Below the pieces are notes generated by a model, which searched no databases, was not told where the DNA came from, and worked only from the letters and a program-made list of their open reading frames with translations. The translations under genes were made by a program, and so were the position numbers. A stretch of DNA of 64,000 nucleotides, from contig NZ_JADFFM010000001.1 of assembly GCF_015221995.1 (NCBI RefSeq), positions 2,170,001 to 2,234,000 of the forward strand, read 5' to 3'. Origin of the DNA: Mucilaginibacter boryungensis. Its GTDB lineage: Bacteria > Bacteroidota > Bacteroidia > Sphingobacteriales > Sphingobacteriaceae. Below are positions 26,233 through 33,697 of this stretch, in pieces; within the stretch, counting starts at the first letter, position 1; every line of letters begins with the position of its first letter.

Positions 26233-27273
26233 TTATTGATCCGCTGGTGAATTTATTACTTCGCGCAACCGAATAAACTGCCCGTTACGATAATCGACTT
26301 TCATATCAAAGGTGGCCTGACTATTAGCCATCATAATGGAACCCAACATTCCAAACATCATACCTGCAGCTACACGATCGCCTGCACTTGCACCTGTTTT
26401 CATCTGGCCGGTAAAGTATAAATCATTCTTATCCCGTTTTACTTCGTAATAGTCTGTTTTTGTAGCAATGTAGGCTGTTCCCATAAAAACAATGGCATAA
26501 ACATCTTTTCCTTTTACTTTGGTTACCCTGCCATCTGGCTCAACCTGTTTAACTACATCAGGATAAACCGCATATCCTTCAATTTTAATGGGTTTATCGG
26601 GGGTTTGTGCGGCAAATGATTGGTAGGTACTATAAACGCCATCTACAAACTTATCAATAGTATACACTCTTAATTTTTGTTTAGCCAGCATATCTAAATT
26701 GACAAGTTCATCGTAAGTAATTCCAGTGTTCTCTTTGGGCTTGCTCATCAGATTGTTCTTTATAAAATTGGTCAAAACAGAGCCCGTTGCTTTGAGCAAG
26801 GCCTTAGTAACATCCATACCCGATTTCATTGAAATTAAGGTATCAATAGATGTTATCTTCTGGCATTGGTTTCCATTTTGCAAATAAAGCGTTGCTTGCA
26901 AAGCGCAATATCCAGTTTCTGAAAAACTCTTTGTCACCTCATAAGCCTCATATTGAGTTAAACGCAACACCAATTGCCCCCCGGTTGAAAATTGATCTGT
27001 AATACCTGTGAGATAAGTTGATAACTGTTCGCGCAGGGGCTTTTGTAAAACAATTTTAGCATTACGGTTAAAAGCACCCAACTGTACTGTACCCAAATTG
27101 GTAGTATCTATACGGGCATCCAATAAGTCAATCTTGTTATAAAGACTATTTTTTATAGTGGTATCGGCGTGTGCAATCTCCAATTTTTGTAAGGCTTGGG
27201 CAAATGCGCCGGAGAAAATAAAAATAGGTAAAACAGCAAAACAAACTTTGCGGGTAATAGTAATAAGATTCAT
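26233..27273 (-). CDS. Exported protein of unknown function
   Basis: A 346-residue protein with a clear signal peptide (MNLITITRKVCF..., hydrophobic to about residue 24, ending GAFAQA). The mature part is mixed alpha/beta with a hydrophobic Gly/Met-rich patch near the C-terminus (AAGMMFGMLGSIMMANS, about 308-324) that could be a membrane-active or structural turn. Not recognised. The start at 27273 is chosen because it begins the signal peptide; the reading frame extends 17 codons further upstream without support. It is divergent from pyrC across about 70 bases. Confidence 0.75.
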   Translation of the reverse strand: MNLITITRKVCFAVLPIFIFSGAFAQALQKLEIAHADTTIKNSLYNKIDLLDARIDTTNLGTVQLGAFNRNAKIVLQKPLREQLSTYLTGITDQFSTGGQLVLRLTQYEAYEVTKSFSETGYCALQATLYLQNGNQCQKITSIDTLISMKSGMDVTKALLKATGSVLTNFIKNNLMSKPKENTGITYDELVNLDMLAKQKLRVYTIDKFVDGVYSTYQSFAAQTPDKPIKIEGYAVYPDVVKQVEPDGRVTKVKGKDVYAIVFMGTAYIATKTDYYEVKRDKNDLYFTGQMKTGASAGDRVAAGMMFGMLGSIMMANSQATFDMKVDYRNGQFIRLREVINSPADQ

Positions 27274-27329
27274 GCTATAAAAATAACTGAAAAAAAAGAA
27301 ATGAAAAATGTGAAGTTTCAACAATAAGT

Positions 27330-27337
27330 TATCTTTG
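27330..27337 (+). promoter_or_regulatory. -7 promoter element of pyrC
   Basis: Perfect TATCTTTG ending 4 bases before the pyrC ATG; predicted transcription start falls on or within a base of the start codon. No convincing -33 box. Confidence 0.6.
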
Positions 27338-27341
27338 CCCT

Positions 27342-28676
27342 ATGCCTACCATTCTCATTAAACAAGCCACTATAGTTAACGAAAACCAGCAATTTGTTGC
27401 CGATATTCTTATTAAAGATGGTTTTATAGAACGTGTTGATAAACAAATTGATACGAAATCCGATCAGGAGATCAATGCCGGGGGGCTTCACCTACTACCA
27501 GGCTGTATTGATGACCAGGTTCATTTTCGTGAACCGGGATTAACGCATAAAGGCGAGATCTATACCGAATCACGTGCAGCCGTGGCAGGTGGCATAACTT
27601 CATTTATGGAGATGCCAAATACAGTACCTAATACGCTTACGCAAGGACTACTGGCTAATAAATATGCTATTGCCGCACAAAAATCATTGGCTAACTATTC
27701 ATTTTTTATGGGGGCAAGTAATGATAATTTGGATGAAGTGCTGAAAACAGATATACTCAACGTATGCGGCATTAAAGTTTTTATGGGCTCATCGACAGGG
27801 AATATGCTGGTAGATAACCCCACTACGCTGGAAAAACTGTTTTCAGAATCACCGATGCTTATTGCAACACATTGTGAGGATGAAGCTACTATTCAACGTA
27901 ATTTGGCGCATTATAAATACATTTTAGGCGATAACATTACAATAGATTATCACCCTAAAATACGCAGTGAAGAGGCTTGTTACCTTTCATCATCTATGGC
28001 TGTTGAGTTAGCTAAAAAGAACAATACACGCTTGCATATCCTGCATATATCAACCGAAAAAGAAACGCATTTATTTGATAATCAGTTAGCATTAAAAGAT
28101 AAGCGCATTACCGCCGAAGCCTGCATTCACCATATGTGGTTTAGCGATGCGGATTATGCTACCAAGGGAAACTTCATTAAATGGAACCCTGCTATAAAAA
28201 CAGTAAGCGACCGCGATGGTATCCTGCAAGCTGTGCTTGATGGCCGCATAGATGTGATAGCTACCGACCATGCCCCACACACGCTTGAAGAAAAATCTCA
28301 GTCGTATTTAAAAGCCCCATCGGGTGGACCGCTGGTGCAGCATGCTTTAGTGGCTATGCTGGAACTTTATCATCAAGGCAAAATTACGTTGGAGCAGATA
28401 GCAGAGAAAATGGCGCATAACGTGGCGATATGTTTCCAGATTGAAAAGCGTGGGTTTATCCGTGAAGGGTATTGGGCGGACCTGGTATTAGTTGATTTAA
28501 ATAAACACCATAAGGTTCAGACTGACAATATTTTATATAAATGCAAATGGAGCCCGTTCGAGGGTCAAACTTTTAATAGTTCCGTTACGCATACCATCGT
28601 ATCGGGCAATTTGGTTTATGAGAACGGCCAATTAATTGAGGGGATTAACGGAAAACGTTTAAGTTTTAGCAGGTAA
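27342..28676 (+). CDS. pyrC: Dihydroorotase
   Basis: A 444-residue amidohydrolase closing carbamoyl-aspartate to dihydroorotate in pyrimidine synthesis. Metal-site landmarks: DDQVHFREPG (57-66), carboxylatable Lys145 in CGIKVFMGSS, His177 in THCEDE, the LHILHIST His, and the Asp in IATDHAPH. The first histidine of the usual HxH is Gln59 here, a variant I recall in other Bacteroidota dihydroorotases, so activity is probably retained. Its stop is only 2 bases from the stop of the convergent AlkZ-like gene, so no separate terminator exists. Confidence 0.94.
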   Translation: MPTILIKQATIVNENQQFVADILIKDGFIERVDKQIDTKSDQEINAGGLHLLPGCIDDQVHFREPGLTHKGEIYTESRAAVAGGITSFMEMPNTVPNTLTQGLLANKYAIAAQKSLANYSFFMGASNDNLDEVLKTDILNVCGIKVFMGSSTGNMLVDNPTTLEKLFSESPMLIATHCEDEATIQRNLAHYKYILGDNITIDYHPKIRSEEACYLSSSMAVELAKKNNTRLHILHISTEKETHLFDNQLALKDKRITAEACIHHMWFSDADYATKGNFIKWNPAIKTVSDRDGILQAVLDGRIDVIATDHAPHTLEEKSQSYLKAPSGGPLVQHALVAMLELYHQGKITLEQIAEKMAHNVAICFQIEKRGFIREGYWADLVLVDLNKHHKVQTDNILYKCKWSPFEGQTFNSSVTHTIVSGNLVYENGQLIEGINGKRLSFSR

Positions 28677-28678
28677 TG

Positions 28679-29731
28679 TTAAATCTTAATTATTGCTTCT
28701 CTGTCTGTGTGTTTACTATATAGATCAAGTGCTTTTTTTAGTTGCTTTTGTTCAATTTTGCCAAAACTTTCAAGGTTTATTTCAATTTTATCTTTTTTCA
28801 GCGTTTTTTTCCAGACACCTGCAACCTTCCCTTTTACAATTACCGTATTGCTAAATAGAGCATTGTCGCGCGAGTTGATATGGCTAACGGCAGCGAGCGC
28901 TGCCCTGTCGGCATAGCCTACAATGTACTCATCATAATTTGGCAATAAGTAAATGTGCGGACTCATCCTGGCAGGTTCGGGCATATTAGCGGCAAACCAA
29001 TAGGCCTGCTTGTTTATAGTGACTGTATTAAGCTTAGCTTGCGTAATACTTATCCCCTTTTTAACATCGGTTAAAGTTAACCCCGACCACCAGGCGCAAT
29101 CATGTACAGTAGCCGGGCCATGCGCTGTAAAATAACGCTCAACCAATCTCCCCAAGGCTTCATCATAATCAATAGGTGTGGTTTTAGGTACACGCTCATC
29201 CAGTAGCGCATAGGTAAACTGGTTACCATTGCGGGGGCCGCTGCAAATTAGTCCGGCTAATTCAGCATGCATTAAAATGTGGGCTGCCCTATTTTCGTGT
29301 GTGGGTATATTGGCTTTATTTAATATTTCAGATAGTTGGGTTCTTGTAAGATATTTTCTTCCTTCCAGTGATCTGATCAGGATATCGTGACATTTGTTCA
29401 ATACCTTTTCAGTAAGTTCAAACCCACGGTAACGGCTGGCATTCCCTGCATTTATTCGTGGCGCTGTCAGCTCCAGCATCCACCGGATATCTTTAGGACT
29501 AACAAAATGCCAGGTTGGGCGCATTACATGGGTGCGGAGTATCTCACCCCGGTCTAAGGATTTTTCTATTACGGTGTCTTTCGCGCCCTTTAATCTTAAT
29601 GACAGCGCCCATTTGGCCCCGGCATAATCCTGTGCCTGTATTGCACCAAACCAGTGCACAACGTCGGCCGCGTTAGTGAAGTTGTGTTTTGAAATTTGTT
29701 GGTTTAATAAACGTTGTTTCAGGATATCCAT
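28679..29731 (-). CDS. AlkZ/YcaQ-like winged-helix DNA glycosylase family protein (HTH_42)
   Basis: A 350-residue protein of the HTH_42 family, which includes AlkZ and YcaQ, glycosylases that remove bulky alkylated bases and open interstrand crosslinks. The functional QxQ motif is visible as Gln32-Ala-Gln34 in GAIQAQDYAGAKWAL, with the RPTWHFV segment and the DCAWWSGL motif that mark the family. Many members are uncharacterised, so glycosylase activity is inference. A WYL-type regulator lies 32 bases upstream on the same strand, making a plausible damage-response pair. Confidence 0.85.
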   Translation of the reverse strand: MDILKQRLLNQQISKHNFTNAADVVHWFGAIQAQDYAGAKWALSLRLKGAKDTVIEKSLDRGEILRTHVMRPTWHFVSPKDIRWMLELTAPRINAGNASRYRGFELTEKVLNKCHDILIRSLEGRKYLTRTQLSEILNKANIPTHENRAAHILMHAELAGLICSGPRNGNQFTYALLDERVPKTTPIDYDEALGRLVERYFTAHGPATVHDCAWWSGLTLTDVKKGISITQAKLNTVTINKQAYWFAANMPEPARMSPHIYLLPNYDEYIVGYADRAALAAVSHINSRDNALFSNTVIVKGKVAGVWKKTLKKDKIEINLESFGKIEQKQLKKALDLYSKHTDREAIIKI

Positions 29732-29763
29732 ACTAATAAAGCAACTATTTGCACTGATGGGCT

Positions 29764-30732
29764 TTATGTCAGTAACACATCGGGGCTGGTAATATTTTTA
29801 ACCATTTCATCCAATATCTCCCGTATCCTGTCCTTTAAATAATCAGGGCTGGTGATCTGCGCCTGGTCGCCGAACATCAGATACCAGCGGGCGAATCCCT
29901 CTATCGAATTAGTTAAAAAAGTCATTTGTATGCAGTCGTCCAATTCTTCCTGCGATACAAAACCGCTGTAATACTTCTGCGCGTCAAGGTGGCCTGCAAT
30001 CTTCTTATCAACACACATTATCACGGTGTGCAATTTTTGTTCGGTAGCAACTTTAGATAAGTATTGCTTTAATGTAGGATGCTGCTTGTTGAAATACAGT
30101 TCGGTAGTATATAACCGTTTAATACGGTCTATCCTGAAATCGCGGTAATCATTACGCAACCGGCAATAAGCTATCAAATGCCAGTAACCTTCCGAAAAAA
30201 ACACACCGACAGGTTCTACATGCCGGCTGCTGTTTTCCTGGCTATGCAGGGCAAAATAATCCAGCCCTAAAACGGTTTTATTAATTATGCCATTTAATAT
30301 GGGTTGCAAAGCATTCCGATCGTTATCATCTCCCTGGTGTTTTTTGGATTTTAGCACAGCAATGTGTTCGTCCATGTCCTCCAGCATATTTTTATCGGCC
30401 GACCGCAATACGGATTTCACTTTATACATTGCCGATTGATAATGTTTTGTTGTAGCGGTATCAGTCATCTTCTCTACAAACTTTTCGGCGGTAAGAAAAG
30501 CTGTGGCTTCTTCCTTAGTAAACATTACCGGCGGTAAACGATAACCGTCCATGATAGAATACCCTATACCCGCTTCGCCAATTATCGGCACACCTGCTTC
30601 TTCTAAAGTTTTCACATCGCGGTATACCGTGCGTAAACTGATATTAAAGCGTTCAGCAATGTCTGCAGCCTTTACCACTCTGCGGGATTGCAGTTGTATC
30701 AATATAGCAGATATGCGGTCGATGCGGTTCAT
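29764..30732 (-). CDS. YafY-type HTH/WYL transcriptional regulator
   Basis: A 322-residue regulator: N-terminal winged HTH (HTH_11; RVVKAADIAERFNISLRTVY, about 18-37) and a C-terminal WYL domain (about 145-320), with the conserved EPVGVFFSEGYWHLIAYC stretch and DFRIDRIKRL. WYL domains sense ligands, in some cases nucleic acids, and many control DNA-damage or phage-defence genes. Placed just upstream of the AlkZ-like gene in the same direction, it probably controls that gene and itself. Confidence 0.92.
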   Translation of the reverse strand: MNRIDRISAILIQLQSRRVVKAADIAERFNISLRTVYRDVKTLEEAGVPIIGEAGIGYSIMDGYRLPPVMFTKEEATAFLTAEKFVEKMTDTATTKHYQSAMYKVKSVLRSADKNMLEDMDEHIAVLKSKKHQGDDNDRNALQPILNGIINKTVLGLDYFALHSQENSSRHVEPVGVFFSEGYWHLIAYCRLRNDYRDFRIDRIKRLYTTELYFNKQHPTLKQYLSKVATEQKLHTVIMCVDKKIAGHLDAQKYYSGFVSQEELDDCIQMTFLTNSIEGFARWYLMFGDQAQITSPDYLKDRIREILDEMVKNITSPDVLLT

Positions 30733-30812
30733 AGCGTAAATAAAAAAACCAATATCGGATTAAATTACTTGCCATAAAAAACTTAATATTGAAAAATACT
30801 ATTTTAACTGCT

Positions 30813-31055
30813 ATGAAAGACGAAGGCCACATCATCATTTTCCAAACCTTTTATGATCCCGTATTGGCCCACATCGTCCGCGGGCGGCTGGAAGACAATG
30901 GCATCCCTTGTTTTATAAGTGATGAAAACACCTTAGCGGCGAACCCCTTTTATAACCAGGCTATCGGCGGTATTAAACTAAATATTTTTGAGCATGACCT
31001 TGAAAAATGCCGGGCTATTTTAGCTGAAGATACTGACCTGGCAAACGAGTTATAA
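30813..31055 (+). CDS. DUF2007 small protein
   Basis: An 80-residue protein of the DUF2007 type (sometimes called putative signal-transducing protein), with an IIIFQTFYDPVLAHIVRGRL N-terminal helix-strand and the NGIPCFISDENT segment. These fold like ferredoxin-type alpha/beta domains; the role is unknown. I use the ATG at 30813 (MKDEGHIIIF) rather than a TTG 24 bases upstream. It is divergent from the WYL regulator. Confidence 0.82.
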   Translation: MKDEGHIIIFQTFYDPVLAHIVRGRLEDNGIPCFISDENTLAANPFYNQAIGGIKLNIFEHDLEKCRAILAEDTDLANEL

Positions 31056-31132
31056 CAGGACTTAAAGGGGACAAATCAGTATCATTCAGGATACATGAAA
31101 ATTAAACCGGGGCTAAAATTTATATTAGCATT

Positions 31133-32146
31133 ATGTATAACAGGCGTAAATTTATAAAACTATCAGCCCTCAGCGCGTCGCTGGCCACATTTATACCACG
31201 TATGGTAAAAGCAGGCAGCGATGACATAACTACTTCTTCATTACCTGTTGTAATTTCAACCTGGGATTTTGGCATTGCTGCAAATGCTGCGGCATGGGAA
31301 GTATTAAAAAAGGGCGGCCGCGCGTTAGATGCTGTAGAAGCCGGTGCTAAAATACCAGAAGCCGACCTGAAAAACCACTCGGTTGGCCGGGCTGGTTATC
31401 CCGACAGGGATGGTATAGTTACACTTGATGCCTGTATTATGGACGAGTTTGGCAACTGCGGTTCGGTAGCGGCTATGGAAGATATAGCCCATCCCATTTC
31501 TGTTGCGCGCATGGTAATGGAAAAAACTCCGCATGTAATGCTGGCTGGTGATGGCGCTCGTCAATTTGCCATTCAAAATGGATTGCATAAAGAGCACTTG
31601 CTAACTCCCGAATCAGAAAAAGCCTGGAAAGAATGGTTAAAGAAAGCGGAATATAAGCCTGTAATAAATATTGAAAACCAGCAGCATATGCGCGGCGACA
31701 AGTACAATCACGATACGATTGGTATGCTGGCTATTGATAGTAAAGGTAATATATCCGGGGCTTGTACCACCAGCGGCATGGCTTTCAAAATGCACGGCCG
31801 TGTTGGCGATAGTCCTATTATTGGGGCAGGCTTATATGTAGATAACGAAGTTGGCGGTGCTACCTCAACTGGGGTTGGCGAGGAAGTGATACGTAATGTG
31901 GGCAGCTTTTTAGTTGTTGAACTGATGCGCCGGGGCTATCATCCTGAAGAGGCTTGCCGCGAGGCCGTAAACCGCATTATCAAAAAGAAACCACAAACGG
32001 CTAAAGATATACAGGTAGGCTTTTTGGCCATTAACAAAAAAGGTGAATACGGTGCTTACGCGATACAAAAAGGATTTTCATTTGCCGTATGCAATAAGGA
32101 AAAACAGGATATTTTGATAAAAGGTAAAAGCATTTATTCAAGTTAA
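31133..32146 (+). CDS. N4-(beta-N-acetylglucosaminyl)-L-asparaginase, Tat-exported
   Basis: A 337-residue Ntn-hydrolase of the glycosylasparaginase family, which cuts the GlcNAc-Asn link of glycopeptides. It is made as a precursor cleaved before Thr195, the nucleophile in NHDTIGMLAID; GACTTSGMAFKMHGRVGDSP and GGATSTGVGEEVIR are the substrate-site motifs. The N-terminus NRRKFIKLSALSASLA is a twin-arginine signal, so the folded enzyme is exported to the periplasm. A near-consensus -7 TATATTAG ends 4 bases before the ATG. It may scavenge host or plant glycoprotein fragments. Confidence 0.92.
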   Translation: MYNRRKFIKLSALSASLATFIPRMVKAGSDDITTSSLPVVISTWDFGIAANAAAWEVLKKGGRALDAVEAGAKIPEADLKNHSVGRAGYPDRDGIVTLDACIMDEFGNCGSVAAMEDIAHPISVARMVMEKTPHVMLAGDGARQFAIQNGLHKEHLLTPESEKAWKEWLKKAEYKPVINIENQQHMRGDKYNHDTIGMLAIDSKGNISGACTTSGMAFKMHGRVGDSPIIGAGLYVDNEVGGATSTGVGEEVIRNVGSFLVVELMRRGYHPEEACREAVNRIIKKKPQTAKDIQVGFLAINKKGEYGAYAIQKGFSFAVCNKEKQDILIKGKSIYSS

Positions 32147-32207
32147 ATTGTATATTTATAGTTTAATTTCCGAATATATTTAACTATAACAATATCACAC
32201 TTCTACT

Positions 32208-32957
32208 ATGGTCTCTTTAGAGGTCTGTGCTAACTCTGCTACTTCAGCTATTGCAGCCCAAAATGGTGGTGCCGCACGTGTTGAATTATGTAATAATTTA
32301 TATCAGGGTGGTATTACCCCATCGCATGGCCATATACTGGTGGCCCGCAAACACTTACATATTAAATTGTATACACTTATCAGGCCGCGCAGCGGTGATT
32401 TTTTGTATACTAAAGAAGAGTTTCAGGTAATGTTATCGGATGTGCGGCAAAGTATTGCGCTTGGCTGCGATGGCATAGTAGTAGGGATTTTAAATAAAGA
32501 CGGTTCGGTAGATATGGAACGGAATAGTCAAATTGTAAATATGGCCCGCCAACATGGATTGGGCGTTACCTTTCACAGGGCATTTGATGTTTGCGCCGAT
32601 AAAGAAAAAGCATTGGAAGATTTGATCCATATAGGCTTTGAGCGTCTATTAACGTCGGGTGGGAAATCAAACGTTATAGAAGGTGCCCGTAACGTCAAAA
32701 ATTTATTAGATCAGGCCAACGGCCGTATTAGCATAATGCCTGGCGGCGGTATTAGTGAAAAGAACGTGGCCGACCTTGTTCACTACACCGGGGTAAAAGA
32801 AATACATTCATCAGCACGTGCCCTTGTAAACAGCCAGATGGAATATCGCAATGACAGCATTATGATGGGTACGCGCTATGTAGATGAGTACGCCATTTAT
32901 GAAACCAGCCCCAAAGTTGTACAAAATCTGATACGCTTAGCTAATAGTGTTGATTAG
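32208..32957 (+). CDS. cutC: CutC family TIM-barrel protein
   Basis: A 249-residue CutC homologue, a TIM-barrel protein linked to copper homeostasis, though the direct biochemical role is unproven. Family landmarks: LEVCANSATSAIAAQNGGAARVELC-type start (seen as EVCANS and GGAARVELC), RPRSGDFLYT, FHRAFDV and TSGGKSNVIEG. Probably cytoplasmic. It follows the asparaginase gene by 61 bases; a shared transcript is possible. Confidence 0.93.
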   Translation: MVSLEVCANSATSAIAAQNGGAARVELCNNLYQGGITPSHGHILVARKHLHIKLYTLIRPRSGDFLYTKEEFQVMLSDVRQSIALGCDGIVVGILNKDGSVDMERNSQIVNMARQHGLGVTFHRAFDVCADKEKALEDLIHIGFERLLTSGGKSNVIEGARNVKNLLDQANGRISIMPGGGISEKNVADLVHYTGVKEIHSSARALVNSQMEYRNDSIMMGTRYVDEYAIYETSPKVVQNLIRLANSVD

Positions 32958-33045
32958 CAGAGGCAAGGAGCCCTTTTATTTCAGATTCTTTTAATTAAGA
33001 GATAAGCGTTAGCCACCTTAGTACAAGGTGCTTTATTTGTGACCG

Positions 33046-33228
33046 TTATCGGGAAAATTCAATGAATATTATCTTTCTTATAAGATGAAGGCATTGTATT
33101 TTAAATTTCTGACAACAGCATTCTAATCTTGTTTCATCGTCGTTAATTATTACTGTAGGATGTTGCTTATGTTCAAGGCACGCCAGCGATTCTAATATTG
33201 CTTTTAATTTGGGCGTTAATGCTTTCAT
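33046..33228 (-). CDS. Small Cys/His-rich protein with CCC motif
   Basis: A 60-residue protein, not recognised. Its cysteines and histidines are strikingly clustered: ACLEHKQHP, then ECCCQKFKIQCLHL, a layout expected for metal binding. The start at 33228 (MKALTPKLK) is the most natural; 17 further codons upstream are low-complexity. Coding status is supported by the ordered Cys/His pattern and hydrophobic spacing but not proven. The neighbour at 33389 also encodes a small Cys-motif protein. Confidence 0.5.
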   Translation of the reverse strand: MKALTPKLKAILESLACLEHKQHPTVIINDDETRLECCCQKFKIQCLHLIRKIIFIEFSR

Positions 33229-33388
33229 AATCAAACCAAAAAGTAATACTATCATACGGCAAACAATGTGCCATCTCATATCCTATTTGCTTGTATCAGG
33301 ATGAGTTGTATTTTTGTTGACTACCGAAAGCAGGCATATTTTTTGTAATAAACTAAATAATTAGCCTATACTAAGCGTTTTAGCCGAA

Positions 33389-33631
33389 ATGATCAGAATT
33401 GAAATTGAGTGCAGCACCTGTGGATCTACCTACATAATAGCGTCACAAAGAACAGAGAAATTAAACCAGGGGTCAATCTCGTGTTTTGTGTGCGACAAAC
33501 CTGTATTTACCTATAACGGATACATAGAACATTATCCCTTTCTGAAAAACAAGCAGGAAAAACACCTTCAAGTTGAAGGCATACCGTTACCTGATAAATT
33601 ACTTGATAAAGAAAATAACGATCAAGACTAA
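33389..33631 (+). CDS. Small zinc-ribbon-like protein
   Basis: An 80-residue protein with two CxxC pairs, CSTCGSTY (about 8-15) and CFVCDKPVF (about 32-40), spaced as in zinc ribbons, and a charged C-terminal tail (LDKENNDQD). Not recognised beyond that. It could be a nucleic-acid- or protein-binding accessory factor. It stands alone between divergent/convergent small genes with gaps of about 110 and 66 bases. Confidence 0.6.
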   Translation: MIRIEIECSTCGSTYIIASQRTEKLNQGSISCFVCDKPVFTYNGYIEHYPFLKNKQEKHLQVEGIPLPDKLLDKENNDQD

Positions 33632-33697
33632 ACCCACCAATAAGTCGGGTAGTTATTGTAGGAAGTGATGTATACCTATCAGTACTTAACCCTTAAA

